From NCBI GenBank assembly GCA_963665265.2, contig OY762224.2, positions 3,472,001 to 3,536,000 on the forward strand: a stretch of DNA of 64,000 bases, in the 5' to 3' direction. A model generated the notes under the pieces. That model ran no database searches. It saw only the letters and a list, made by a program, of their open reading frames with translations, and had not been told where the DNA came from. Position 1 is the stretch's first letter. Each line of letters begins with the position of its first letter. Both the position numbers and the translations under genes were made by a program. This document shows positions 38,282-47,418 of this stretch, in pieces. This stretch comes from CAXXHQ01 sp963665265 (lineage in GTDB: Bacteria > Planctomycetota > Planctomycetia > Pirellulales > Thermoguttaceae).

Positions 38282-39079
38282 ATGCCTGATTCGCAGAATT
38301 CCATCCATAGAGCGAAATATCCTCTCGTTGTCTTTCTAACAATTCTAATTGGCATTCCGCTTCTGCTCCTTTTGATAGACTCCTCTCACAGCGGATCCGC
38401 AAAAGAAACTCCGTTGGACCCAGTATGCGAAAGGAATCTTCGTTGGATTGGCGAAGCCCTTTCAAAATACAAAAAAGAGCATGGAGCATTTCCTCCTTCG
38501 GTTTCCGCTGATGCGAGCGGAAATCAATGCAGCTGGAGAGTTGTTTTAGCGCCCTATCTTTTTTATCCGTGGTATAAAGAAGGAGAAGAAAGCAAAAAAA
38601 CAGCGTTAGGATCTTACCGATTTGATCAAGCATGGAATAGTGACGCCAACATGCAGTGGGCCGGTGAAAATGCGAGGAGCTTTATACGCGGCTATCTCTG
38701 CCCAGGGGAAATAGAGTACGACGGGAACTACTCCATTCCTTACGATGAGCGCTATACTTCATATCTCATGCTTGATCGCTCAAAAAAGACGGAAAACCAA
38801 TCGAACGACATCCTGCCGGATGACGCGATCATCGTCGTCGAATCATTAGGTAGCGGCATCCTTTGGCACGAACCAAGAGACGTTTCGCTCGATAAACTTC
38901 TCGAATCGGAATCGCCATTCGGGTTGGGCCGCTTAAACGCCACACATCCGCTTGACAAGGAAATCCCTATGAAAAAGAAATTCATCATGGCTTTGAGAGC
39001 GGACGGAAAGGTCATCCATATCCCAGTAACGATCGACAAAACCGCCCTGACAAAGCTACTTCTCGGCGGAGCAAACTAG
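38282..39079 (+). CDS. DUF1559-like membrane-anchored protein
   Basis: 265 residues from the ATG at 38282; a GTG at 38252 would add ten. One membrane helix lies near 12-32. The DUF1559 core is visible as NLRWIGEALSKYKKEHGAFPP, written in part as NLRWIGEALSKYKKEHG, followed by SWRVVLAPYL. DUF1559 proteins are greatly expanded in planctomycetes and often begin with a prepilin cleavage site; none is seen here. The C-terminus ends in TKLLLGGAN. Function is unknown. The gene lies in a less GC-rich patch with two small ORFs, so an accessory origin is likely. Confidence 0.75.
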   Translation: MPDSQNSIHRAKYPLVVFLTILIGIPLLLLLIDSSHSGSAKETPLDPVCERNLRWIGEALSKYKKEHGAFPPSVSADASGNQCSWRVVLAPYLFYPWYKEGEESKKTALGSYRFDQAWNSDANMQWAGENARSFIRGYLCPGEIEYDGNYSIPYDERYTSYLMLDRSKKTENQSNDILPDDAIIVVESLGSGILWHEPRDVSLDKLLESESPFGLGRLNATHPLDKEIPMKKKFIMALRADGKVIHIPVTIDKTALTKLLLGGAN

Positions 39080-39176
39080 TCCGCATGTCCACGACAGGCG
39101 TGGACATGGTAACTGACGACTCCCACCAAATGCATACGCTGAACAAAAGTTTAACGGCCAGATCCAATGAAGTATC

Positions 39177-39290
39177 ATGCCAAATAGAAAAAGAAAACGG
39201 CCTTCCCTGATAACATTTTTATATTGGGAACCGGCGATATTTGCTGCGGCATTGCTTGTCATCACCCTATTGTATTTATTGCGAAGATAG
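39177..39290 (+). CDS. Possible 37-residue single-helix membrane peptide
   Basis: A short open frame from the ATG at 39177 to the TAG at 39288-39290. It begins with a strongly basic segment MPNRKRKRPS, continues into a hydrophobic helix (IFAAALLVITLLYLL) and ends in RR. That is the classic shape of a small inner-membrane protein, with positive charges at both ends. The ribosome site is weak. It sits 97 bases after the DUF1559 gene in the same direction. It could be chance; conservation in relatives would decide. Confidence 0.35.
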   Translation: MPNRKRKRPSLITFLYWEPAIFAAALLVITLLYLLRR

Positions 39291-39373
39291 GCTGATCACC
39301 ATTTTGTTCCGTCACGCTCGTGATCGATGAGAAAATATTGGTTAAGCACAATTGAATAGAGATAAAATTGCGC

Positions 39374-39760
39374 ATGAAAATGGATTTCTTAAACAGCGAA
39401 GCCGCCCAAGATTCAATTATTCGCTTGTACTGCTTTTCGACCGACGAAATCAAACAGTTTTGCCATCTTTTGAACTCCCTAGCCACTTCCGCAATCAGTT
39501 CATCTGCGCTGCACGAACAACCATTTATCCAATCAATCAACGAATGTCGTCTTACGTTACGAAACGGGAAGCGCGACGGAGGAATCGAGATAGCCGCCGA
39601 CGGCAGTTTTGAATGCGTTCTCACGCCAATCGGTTGGGAAGATGAGCTTGAGCGAATCAAGCCGTTCACACAAGACGACGATCAAGGACGCTACCAGTGG
39701 CTACTTTGGGATGCACCAACCGAAGTTCGCCTACTTCTTTCCCAAAACGGCGATTGGTAA
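39374..39760 (+). CDS. Hypothetical protein
   Basis: 128 residues from the ATG at 39374 (an ATG at 39380 or a TTG at 39368 are also possible). There is no signal peptide or membrane helix. The composition is that of a soluble mixed alpha/beta protein, with RLYCFSTDEIKQFCHLL near the start, ECRLTLRNGK in the middle and RYQWLLWDAPTEVRLLLS near the end. The frame has normal protein-like hydrophobic patterning, which the overlapping frame at 39352 lacks. I do not recognise a family. Its neighbours are the DUF1559 protein and, convergently, a tRNA-dihydrouridine synthase. Confidence 0.6.
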   Translation: MKMDFLNSEAAQDSIIRLYCFSTDEIKQFCHLLNSLATSAISSSALHEQPFIQSINECRLTLRNGKRDGGIEIAADGSFECVLTPIGWEDELERIKPFTQDDDQGRYQWLLWDAPTEVRLLLSQNGDW

Positions 39761-39841
39761 CATAGCAGATCGCGGGCGGGGCCTTGCAACGAGCGCCCCC
39801 ATTTCTTATCGTCAGGCACAGGCGTGCCTGAGCTACGGCGT

Positions 39842-40891
39842 CTAAGAGCTAAAGAAATCGCCGTCGGCGGTCGGCCAAACGCCCGGCAGGTCTTCGGCGT
39901 AGTAGCGATCCAAAACCTCGCGCCATGTGCCCGGCCCTTTCACCGCGATAAACGCGCCCCGCACTTCCAGATAGTTCGGGTGCATTCGCGCGTACTTAAT
40001 GCCGAACTTTCGCATCAAGGCGCTGCACTTTTTCGGCCCGTACAGATCGTCGGCCAATTGATAGTGCGAGGCGATCACTTCGCGCTGCGCGAAAAGCGAC
40101 GGGGGCGAAAGCGTCTTTCCCTCGGCCAACGCCCTGGCGTGCTCAAATATCCACGGGTTGCCGATCGCGCCGCGAGCGACAGTCACGCCGTCCACGCCGG
40201 TTTGCGCGATCATGTCGAGACAATCCTGCGCCGTGAAAAGATCGCCGCTACCGAGCACGACCTTATCGCCCGCATGGCGTTTGACTTCCTTCAAGAATTC
40301 CCAGGAGCTGCGACCTTCGTAGCGTTGTCGCACGGTCCGACCGTGAACGGTAATCGCCGCCGCACCGGCGTCGAACGAGCCGTCGAAGATTTTGTAAAAG
40401 TTCTCGAGGCTTTCGGCGTCGTCATCCATGCCTCGCCGCATCTTCACCGTAAGCGGAATTTGATCGGGCAAGAAATCCCTCGTTCGCCGCACCATATCGA
40501 GCGCGACGTCGGGCGTAGAAAGCAAAAAACCGCCTCGACATCGGCCAAGCACCTTCCGTACGGGACAGCCGAAGTTCAGATCGATGACGTCGAAGCCGGC
40601 CTCGAGCAATTTCGCCGCGGCGGGCGGAAAATCCTCCGGCTGCGCGCCCATCAATTGCGCGCCGCACGGATGGTCCTCGTTGACGACTCGCAGATATTTC
40701 TTCGCTTTGTTGCCGCGAGTGACGCTAACGACGAACTGATCGAGAAAAACTTCGCAAAGCGTGTACGACGCGCCGAGTCGCCGAGCGATCGCCCGCATCG
40801 GCCAATCGCTATACCCGCTCAACGCCGCTTGAACGACGGGAAATCCAATATCGACGGAGCCAATTTTCAAATGCGGAAGCAATTGCGACAT
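39842..40891 (-). CDS. dus: tRNA-dihydrouridine synthase
   Basis: 349 residues. The FMN-dependent TIM barrel is recognisable: QAALSGYSDWPMR near the start, AQLMGAQPEDF, the catalytic Cys in LNFGCPVRKV (C109), TVKMRRGMDD, ITVHGRT and GVTVARGAIGNPWIF. Dus enzymes reduce specific uridines in the tRNA D-loop with NADPH. The subgroup (DusA, B or C) cannot be fixed by eye, although the FGCP motif and length are closest to DusB. A 357-codon open frame on the other strand is an artefact of biased codon use. Confidence 0.93.
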   Translation of the reverse strand: MSQLLPHLKIGSVDIGFPVVQAALSGYSDWPMRAIARRLGASYTLCEVFLDQFVVSVTRGNKAKKYLRVVNEDHPCGAQLMGAQPEDFPPAAAKLLEAGFDVIDLNFGCPVRKVLGRCRGGFLLSTPDVALDMVRRTRDFLPDQIPLTVKMRRGMDDDAESLENFYKIFDGSFDAGAAAITVHGRTVRQRYEGRSSWEFLKEVKRHAGDKVVLGSGDLFTAQDCLDMIAQTGVDGVTVARGAIGNPWIFEHARALAEGKTLSPPSLFAQREVIASHYQLADDLYGPKKCSALMRKFGIKYARMHPNYLEVRGAFIAVKGPGTWREVLDRYYAEDLPGVWPTADGDFFSS

Positions 40892-40947
40892 AAATAATCA
40901 AGTAGGCGGGGCAAACCTCAGTAGCAAGGCGGTCATCCGCGTAAATC

Positions 40948-42399
40948 TTACAACACCGGGCAGGAATCAAGCCACTCCCGATTCTGCTTGCACATCCACT
41001 CGGTCGAGCAAGGCGGCCCCCAACTCCCCGATTCATAAAACTCCAGCGGCGGCCAGCCCGGATTCTCCCACGCCTGTTGGATGGGATCGATGATCGACCA
41101 GGCCAGTTCCACTTCGTCGGCCCGAGAGAACAAACTCGGATCGCCCTGCATCACGTCTAAGAGCAATCGCTGATAGGCTTCGGGCATCGCGCCGGCAAAC
41201 TTCTCGGCGAATCGGAACCCGAGGTCGGTCAACCGAAGCTTCATTCCGGCGTCGGGGACCTTGGTTTGAAAATGCAATTGGATTCCCTCGGCCGGTTGCA
41301 CTTGAATAACGAGCCGATTCGCTTCGCTCGGCGAATACGAACCGGAATCGAACATCATATGCGGGGCCTGCCGGAATTGAATCACGATCTGCGAGGTGCG
41401 ACATGACATCGCCTTGCCGCTCCGCAAAATGAACGGCACGCCTTGCCAACGCCAATTATCGACGTGCATTTTGACCGCGCCGAAGGTGGCCGTCTCGCTC
41501 GACGCCGGAACGTCCGGTTCGTCGCGATATTTTCGATACTGACCGCGAATCGTATCGGAAAAGACTTCCTCTTTTTTCAAAACGCGAACCGACCGCAAGA
41601 CTTTCACCTTCTCGTCGCGAATGGAGTTCGCTTCGTACCGTGCCGGCGCCTCCATCGCCGTGAAGGCCAGTAGTTGCAGCAGGTGATTTTGGAACATATC
41701 GCGAAGGATGCCGACGCCGTCGTAATAGGCCGCACGATGACCGACCGTCAATTCCTCGGCCGCCGTGATCTGCACATGATCGATATAATTGCGATTCCAA
41801 ATCGGCTCGAAAATCGCGTTGGCGAATCGCAACGCAAGAATGTTCTGCACCGTCTCTTTGCCGAGATAATGATCGATGCGATAGACTTGATCTTCGCGGA
41901 AGACGCGGTGGAGTTTTTCGTTTAAATCGCGCGCCGATTGCAAATCGACGCCGAACGGTTTTTCAATCACCACGCGACACGGAGCGAAGGATTCGGACGC
42001 CATGCCCGACGCTCCGAGATGGGCGATGGCCTGCTCGTAGAATTTCGGCGCGGTCGAAAGATAGTACGCGCGAACCGGCTTCTCGCCGTCTTCGATCGAA
42101 GTCAAAAAACGTTGCAGTTCCGCGAAGTCCTCGACCTTGCCGATGTCGCCCGAGTGATAAAAGATCGAAGCGGCGAACTCGCGCCATAGCGCCGGATCGA
42201 AACTCTTCGGCAAAAACTGCGCCGCCGACTCGCCAAGCTTTTCTCGCCACGCCTCATGACTAAAGGGGGTACGAGAAAAGCCCACGATTCGGGTTCGCTC
42301 GGGCAACCGCTTTTTTCGATAAAGCTCGTACAAAGCGGGGACGAGCTTGCGATTCGTCAAGTCGCCCGAAGCGCCGAATATTACGACCGTATGCGCCAT
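40948..42399 (-). CDS. zwf: Glucose-6-phosphate 1-dehydrogenase
   Basis: 483 residues, a normal length. The NADP-binding start GASGDLTNRK (9-18), the EKPFG motif (146-150) and the substrate-binding active site RIDHYLGKE (174-182) are all present. The enzyme oxidises glucose 6-phosphate to 6-phosphogluconolactone and feeds the oxidative pentose phosphate and Entner-Doudoroff routes. The gnd gene lies two genes upstream on the same strand and KDPG aldolase 6 kb away. A perfect 14-bp palindrome occurs 25 bases upstream of the start. The call is firm. Confidence 0.96.
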   Translation of the reverse strand: MAHTVVIFGASGDLTNRKLVPALYELYRKKRLPERTRIVGFSRTPFSHEAWREKLGESAAQFLPKSFDPALWREFAASIFYHSGDIGKVEDFAELQRFLTSIEDGEKPVRAYYLSTAPKFYEQAIAHLGASGMASESFAPCRVVIEKPFGVDLQSARDLNEKLHRVFREDQVYRIDHYLGKETVQNILALRFANAIFEPIWNRNYIDHVQITAAEELTVGHRAAYYDGVGILRDMFQNHLLQLLAFTAMEAPARYEANSIRDEKVKVLRSVRVLKKEEVFSDTIRGQYRKYRDEPDVPASSETATFGAVKMHVDNWRWQGVPFILRSGKAMSCRTSQIVIQFRQAPHMMFDSGSYSPSEANRLVIQVQPAEGIQLHFQTKVPDAGMKLRLTDLGFRFAEKFAGAMPEAYQRLLLDVMQGDPSLFSRADEVELAWSIIDPIQQAWENPGWPPLEFYESGSWGPPCSTEWMCKQNREWLDSCPVL

Positions 42400-42423
42400 T
42401 TCGATTGTCCTCGCAGTTGATTC

Positions 42424-42437
42424 CGAAACCGGTTTCG
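42424..42437. promoter_or_regulatory. Candidate LacI-type operator upstream of zwf
   Basis: CGAAACCGGTTTCG is a perfect 14-bp palindrome with a central CCGG, 25 bases upstream of the zwf ATG and between it and the SDR gene. Operators of LacI-family sugar regulators typically have a central CG in an even palindrome of this kind. No such regulator is encoded in the window. Function is inferred. Confidence 0.45.
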
Positions 42438-42467
42438 ATCGAAGCGACGGCGAGGCCGACCGCCGAA

Positions 42468-43250
42468 CTAAAACCAGGAGGAAGTAAACCCGCCGTCCAC
42501 GCTGATCGACGTGCCGGTCACGAAGCCGGCCGCCTTGGGCGAAACCAGCAGCAACAAGGCGCCGATCAACTCCTCCGGCTCGCCGTAACGTCGCATCGGA
42601 GTGTGTCGCATAATATTATCGACTCGCTCCTCGTCAAGCAACTTGCGATTTTGCTCGGCCGGGAAGAAACCGGGGCAAATCACGTTCACTCGCACGTTTT
42701 TTAAGGCTAAATCTTGGGCGACGTTCTTCGATAAATTGAGCACCGCCGCCTTCGACGCCGCGTAAGCGAACACTTTGGAAAGCGGTAAAATCGAGGTCAC
42801 GCTGCCGATATTGACGATCGAGCCGCCGCCTTGCTCGGCCATGTGGGCGCCGAAGGTTTGGCAAGCCAAAAAGACGGCCTTTAGGTTGATCGCCATCACG
42901 CGGTCCCAGTCGGCCTCCTTCGCGTCCAAAAAGGCGCTTCCTGCGTTCACGCCCGCGCTGTTTAACAAAATGTGAATTCGGCCGCGACGCTCGACCGTCG
43001 TCTTCAATAGATTTTCGATCGATTCTTTCTTCGTCACGTCAACCGTGCAGTAGCTGGCCTCGCCGCCCAACGCTTCGAGCGTCGCGACTCGTTTTTGACA
43101 ACCTTCCTCGGTCAAATCCGCCACGACGACATGCGCTCCGGCCTGCGCCAACCCCCCAGCCAACGCGCCGCCCAAGACGCCGGCGCCGCCGATCACGACG
43201 GCCGTTTGACCTTTCAATCCGAACATCGACTCAACGTAATTTTGCGACAT
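42468..43250 (-). CDS. SDR-family oxidoreductase (mannonate/gluconate dehydrogenase-like)
   Basis: 260 residues from the ATG at 43250; an upstream ATG at 43265 adds five. The Rossmann nucleotide site reads GGAGVLGGALA, followed by NSAG, the active-site region NIGSVTS and the catalytic YAASK. The C-terminus FVTGTSISVDGGFTSSWF is standard for classical SDRs. The sequence resembles sugar-acid dehydrogenases such as gluconate 5-dehydrogenase or D-mannonate oxidoreductase (UxuB-type SDR), and the location between zwf and gnd supports a sugar-acid substrate. The exact substrate is not provable here. Confidence 0.85.
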   Translation of the reverse strand: MSQNYVESMFGLKGQTAVVIGGAGVLGGALAGGLAQAGAHVVVADLTEEGCQKRVATLEALGGEASYCTVDVTKKESIENLLKTTVERRGRIHILLNSAGVNAGSAFLDAKEADWDRVMAINLKAVFLACQTFGAHMAEQGGGSIVNIGSVTSILPLSKVFAYAASKAAVLNLSKNVAQDLALKNVRVNVICPGFFPAEQNRKLLDEERVDNIMRHTPMRRYGEPEELIGALLLLVSPKAAGFVTGTSISVDGGFTSSWF

Positions 43251-43346
43251 GATAATGAGATTCAAAAAAGGTTGACGCCGCCCGACGGAATCGAGCGGCG
43301 TTCAACGCGTCCATGCGAATGTGTTTTGTACGAAAGCCGTTTTCGC

Positions 43347-44780
43347 TTACGGATTCTTTCGCAATGCGATCCAATCGGAATGAAAGACGCCGTCTTTATC
43401 AGTACGATTGTAGGTGTGGGCGCCGAAGTAGTCTCGCTGCGCTTGCAGCAGATTCGCCGGCAAGCAGGCCGAGCGATAGCCGTCGTAATAGGCCAAGGCC
43501 GAGGCGAACGCCGGAACCGGCACGCCCAAATCGACCGCCGTCTTGACCACGTTGCGCCAGGCCGACTGTGCCTTCGTGACCGCCTCGGTGAAATACGGAG
43601 CCAAGAGCAAGTTTTCCAAGTTCGGATCGGCGTCGAAGGCCTCTTTGATTCGTTCCAGGAAGACCGCGCGAATGATGCAGCCGCCGCGCCACAACAAAGC
43701 GATCGGTCCGAATTGCAACGGCCACTTGTGCTCGACCGCTGCCGCTTGCATCTGCACATAACCTTGTGCGTAGCTGCAAATCTTCGAGGCGAACAACGCT
43801 TGGCGAACGTGCTCGACGAATTCCTTGCGGTCGCCGGAGTAACGGCCCGACGGGCCCTTCAAAACCTTGCTCGCCCGAACGCGCGGCTCCTTCATCGCCG
43901 ACAGACACCGGGCGTAAACCGCCTCGGTCACCAACGTGCTGGGAACGCCGAGGTCGAGCGCCAATTGGCTCATCCACTTGCCCGTTCCCTTCGCGCCGGC
44001 CGTGTCCAAAATCTTATCGACCAGATAGCCGTCGCCGTCCGCGTCCTTCACGCTGAAGATGTCGCGTGTGATTTCGATCAAGTAGCTATTCAACTCGCCG
44101 CCGTACCATTCGCTGAAGACGTCGTACAACTCGGCGTTGTCCATGCCGAGGGCGTTTTTCAACATCCAGTAGGCCTCGCAAATCAATTGCATATCGCCGT
44201 ACTCGATGCCGTTGTGCACCATCTTCACGTAGTGACCGGCTCCGCGAGGGCCGACCCATTCGCAGCAGGGGATGTCGCCGTTCGGTCCGACCTTCGCCGA
44301 AATCGCCTGAAAGATCGGCTTCACCAACGGCCAAGCCTCTTCGCTGCCGCCCGGCATAATGCTCGGGCCTTTCAGCGCGCCCTCTTCGCCGCCAGAAACG
44401 CCCGTGCCGATATAGAGCAATCCCTTCGATTGCACGTACTCGGTCCGACGTTCGGTCTCGCTGAAGAGCGTGTTGCCGCCGTCGATGATCACATCGCCCG
44501 GCGAGAGAAGCGGGAGCAACTTCTCGATGAAATCGTCGACCGCGGCGCCTGCCTTGACCATGAGCATCACTTTGCGAGGAGAGGCCAAGTTTTGCGTCAA
44601 TTCCTCGAGCGAATGACAACCGACGAAGTTCTTCCCCTTCGCTCGGCCGTCCATGAACTCATCCACTTTGCTCGTAGTGCGGTTATAGACCGCAACCGAG
44701 TAGCCGCGACTCTCCATGTTCAAGGCGAGATTCTCGCCCATGACCGCCAAACCGATCAATCCGATATCGCATTTTTTCAT
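43347..44780 (-). CDS. gnd: 6-phosphogluconate dehydrogenase, decarboxylating
   Basis: 477 residues, the normal length of the dimeric enzyme. The NADP site GLAVMG (10-15), the DGGNTLF loop (about 100-106), the FGVSGGEEGA-type region seen here as TGVSGGEEGALKGPSIMPGG, and the catalytic HYVKMVHNGIEY (K186, N190) are intact. The enzyme turns 6-phosphogluconate into ribulose 5-phosphate, CO2 and NADPH. It shares strand and neighbourhood with zwf, the SDR and a HAD phosphatase. The call is firm. Confidence 0.96.
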   Translation of the reverse strand: MKKCDIGLIGLAVMGENLALNMESRGYSVAVYNRTTSKVDEFMDGRAKGKNFVGCHSLEELTQNLASPRKVMLMVKAGAAVDDFIEKLLPLLSPGDVIIDGGNTLFSETERRTEYVQSKGLLYIGTGVSGGEEGALKGPSIMPGGSEEAWPLVKPIFQAISAKVGPNGDIPCCEWVGPRGAGHYVKMVHNGIEYGDMQLICEAYWMLKNALGMDNAELYDVFSEWYGGELNSYLIEITRDIFSVKDADGDGYLVDKILDTAGAKGTGKWMSQLALDLGVPSTLVTEAVYARCLSAMKEPRVRASKVLKGPSGRYSGDRKEFVEHVRQALFASKICSYAQGYVQMQAAAVEHKWPLQFGPIALLWRGGCIIRAVFLERIKEAFDADPNLENLLLAPYFTEAVTKAQSAWRNVVKTAVDLGVPVPAFASALAYYDGYRSACLPANLLQAQRDYFGAHTYNRTDKDGVFHSDWIALRKNP

Positions 44781-44844
44781 GGCTGGTATTTGCTATTTAA
44801 AAAGAAGAGGAAAGAAAAAGGAACAAGGAGTTAGGGACAAGAGG

Positions 44845-45708
44845 CTACTTCTTCTCCCACGGAGGAAGCTCGGGCAAAAAGGTTTCAAATTCGTCGAGCA
44901 ATTCCTTCTGATACGCGCCGGCAAAAGAGCCCGACTTGAATTTCTCGATCCCTTCCTCGAAGAAACGCTTCCAACTCGCGTCTTCGGCGCCGGGATTGAT
45001 CGGGAAAAACAAGGCCTTATTGGCGACGGCCGCGTTGTAATCGCCCGGCGCGTCGCCGATCATCAGAACGTGATCAAGAGCGTACTTCGTCGCGACCTGA
45101 AGCATTTCTTTTTTCGTGCCGATTTCCTGACCGCAAATCGCCGCAGTGCGGCCGCTCAAATCATGCTCGGCCCACTCGCGCTGCAACGCGTCGTTCGGCG
45201 TGGCGGAAACGACCAACACGTCGGCGAACTCAGACGATTTTTCGATGCTCTCGCGGGCGTACGGAAACGGGGGAACGCCGCGAACCATCGCCTCGACCGC
45301 GTCGTTTACCGCGACCGACCATTTCAAGGTCAGAGCCAAAACAGGATCGTTCGTCTCGGCGACGGCCTTTTCCAACGCGGGATTGCCCAGCTTCGATTCG
45401 CGTTTAATCCAATCGACCAACGATTGCGGAATCTCGATCTTCACTCCGCGCGCCTTCACTTCAGGTCGCTCCCTCAACAATTCGAGCGTCTGAATCAACG
45501 CCGGGAAGCGATTCACGCCTCGGCTCTTCGAGTACAAGTTCACGAACTCGGCGGCTTCGCGAGCGTATTTACTAACGCCTTGCAATTCCCAATAGTTGAT
45601 GATATTCGGAATGAAGCACTCCTTGTGCTTCAACTCCATCGTATCGAAAACGCAACCGTCGGAGTCAATTCCCACGAGAAAATCATGCTTGGGAGTAAGG
45701 TCGAACAT
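44845..45708 (-). CDS. HAD-superfamily phosphatase
   Basis: 287 residues. HAD motif I is GIDSDGCVFDTM (D15 nucleophile, D17 acid/base). Motif II is VVSATPND, motif III includes a Lys in the EIGTKKEML segment, and motif IV is MIGDAPGDYNAA. An alpha-helical cap lies between motifs I and II, as in beta-phosphoglucomutase-like members. A sugar-phosphate substrate is likely from the neighbours gnd and PPi-phosphofructokinase, but it is an inference. It starts 93 bases after the phosphofructokinase stop, so co-transcription is possible. Confidence 0.85.
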   Translation of the reverse strand: MFDLTPKHDFLVGIDSDGCVFDTMELKHKECFIPNIINYWELQGVSKYAREAAEFVNLYSKSRGVNRFPALIQTLELLRERPEVKARGVKIEIPQSLVDWIKRESKLGNPALEKAVAETNDPVLALTLKWSVAVNDAVEAMVRGVPPFPYARESIEKSSEFADVLVVSATPNDALQREWAEHDLSGRTAAICGQEIGTKKEMLQVATKYALDHVLMIGDAPGDYNAAVANKALFFPINPGAEDASWKRFFEEGIEKFKSGSFAGAYQKELLDEFETFLPELPPWEKK

Positions 45709-45801
45709 AGATCGTTAATGTGTGTCTAGGAGTGAATTTTTTAGTGTGTACGCGACAAGCAAAAGTCGGAAGGCGGACCGAAATCATCGTCAAATTCGGT
45801 C

Positions 45802-47091
45802 TTACTTACGATCCGCTTGCAAAACATAAGAGGGCAACTTCTTTTCAGCGTATATCGGCGAGAAACGAGTCAATCGCTGCCGACCGTCCACCGTCGGAAC
45901 CGTAATCATCTCCGATCCCAACAACGGCTTGGCGTAGCGAACGAAATCGTCGGTCACGTCACAACCGTTCGCCGTGATCCATTCCTTCGGGAAGGTTCGT
46001 TCGCTGTTCGCGACCTCGGCCAACGGAACCTTGTCGAAACGAACGTGATAGATCGACCCCGGCTGACGCAGAATCGTCGCCATGAATCCGCTCTGACCGG
46101 TCGCGGCCAATTCAACCGCCTTCTCGCCGACGTGATAGGCCTCGTCCAGATCGACCGGCGAGGCGTAAACCGTCGAGTGACGTTGATCGGTCCCCATCAC
46201 GTTTCCGCGTGCCGCTCCCTTAACCGCCAAGCCGACGTGATTCAAATAGTTCACGACCGTTTGGCAAACCGTGGTCTTAGACGATCCGAACGCGGTATGG
46301 CCGAAAGAATCTTTGACTTGCCCGACGTCGCCGACGTCGAAGCCTTCGCTGATGACGACGACGCATCGGCCGTCCTTCCGCAATTGATCGTTTACCTGCG
46401 AAGCCAATTGCTCCAGGCCGCACGGCGACTCGGCCAAGTAAATCTGTAACGGCATCTCGCGATTCGGATCGGCCAAGCGAGCCGCCGCCGGAATGTATCC
46501 GATCTTTCGCCCCATCGCTTGGAGGACCAAAACCGGGTCGGCCGGGCAGGAGCCGTTGTTTTCTTCATTCGCCGTCTGAACCTTGTGCATCCAGTAGCGA
46601 GCCACCGAGCCATATCCCGGCGTATGATCGATCAACTTAAATTCGCTGTCGCCGACGTCGTTATCGATGGTCTTCGGCACGCCGACGGCCGTGAGATCCA
46701 ATCCGCGTTCTTGCGCTAGCCGAGCGAGCTTATTGGCAGTATCCATCGAGTCGTTGCCCCCGATGTAGAGCAAATAGCCGATGTTGTGCGCTTTAAAAAC
46801 CTCGATGACCCGCTCAAAATCTTCGTTTTGGTGCGACTTGAGCTTGTAACGACAAGTTCCGATGGAACCCGCCGCCGGCGTGTAACGCAACAACGCCACT
46901 TCTTCGGGCGACTGGGCGGACAAATCTAAAAGCTCTTCCTTTAGAATGCCTTCGACGCCATGCCGGGCGCCGTAAACGGTCCCGATGCAATCGAACTGCC
47001 GCGCAGCCTCGATAATGCCGCGCAAACTGCTGTTGATCACCGGGGTCGGACCGCCGCTCTGCGCAACTACTAAGTTCCTTCGATCAGCCAT
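45802..47091 (-). CDS. pfp: PPi-dependent phosphofructokinase
   Basis: 429 residues. The phosphofructokinase core is complete: AQSGGPTPVINSSLRG near the start, GGNDSMDTA (111-119) and PKTIDNDV (139-146). The Lys in PKTIDND marks the pyrophosphate-using group; ATP enzymes have PGTIDND and GGDGS. The third position of GGNDS is Asn where the common PPi form has Asp, so donor preference should be tested. It catalyses the fructose 6-phosphate step of glycolysis reversibly. The neighbouring gnd and HAD genes agree with a carbon-metabolism locus. Confidence 0.9.
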   Translation of the reverse strand: MADRRNLVVAQSGGPTPVINSSLRGIIEAARQFDCIGTVYGARHGVEGILKEELLDLSAQSPEEVALLRYTPAAGSIGTCRYKLKSHQNEDFERVIEVFKAHNIGYLLYIGGNDSMDTANKLARLAQERGLDLTAVGVPKTIDNDVGDSEFKLIDHTPGYGSVARYWMHKVQTANEENNGSCPADPVLVLQAMGRKIGYIPAAARLADPNREMPLQIYLAESPCGLEQLASQVNDQLRKDGRCVVVISEGFDVGDVGQVKDSFGHTAFGSSKTTVCQTVVNYLNHVGLAVKGAARGNVMGTDQRHSTVYASPVDLDEAYHVGEKAVELAATGQSGFMATILRQPGSIYHVRFDKVPLAEVANSERTFPKEWITANGCDVTDDFVRYAKPLLGSEMITVPTVDGRQRLTRFSPIYAEKKLPSYVLQADRK

Positions 47092-47418
47092 TCTCGCTCA
47101 ACGCTCCGAGTAATAAAATGGACGCCCACCAAGGGTTCGTCGCCTGCCGCTTCTACCAAGCCAAAAACCATTCGCTCCAGATCCGGAGCGATTCAGAACG
47201 ACGCAACTACACAACGATCAAAAACAACCATTCTAATGCCGAAAAGCCTGTCCGACAATCGCCCAACTTACGTTTGATTCAAAAATTCCGTATGCATTTT
47301 CTCGAAAAAACGCTTCGGAATTTGATAGCCGAGAATTGCGCGCCAAAAAGCCCTGGAGAATGAGCAAGAAACACAAAACGTAATTAATTCCGATGACCAA
47401 AATCGCGGCGACGGAATC
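47092..47418. other. Intergenic region
   Basis: 327 bases between the phosphofructokinase start and a hypothetical minus-strand gene. It must hold the phosphofructokinase promoter. No clear promoter pair, RNA or conserved ORF was seen. Confidence 0.4.

Noticed and set aside
39824..40897. A 357-codon open frame opposite the tRNA-dihydrouridine synthase gene
   Set aside because: It mirrors the real gene exactly, is rich in Arg and His, and has no family features. Such long antisense frames come from GC-biased codons.
43095..44834. A 579-codon open frame opposite gnd
   Set aside because: It covers the whole gnd gene and has a typical antisense composition; gnd is unmistakable.
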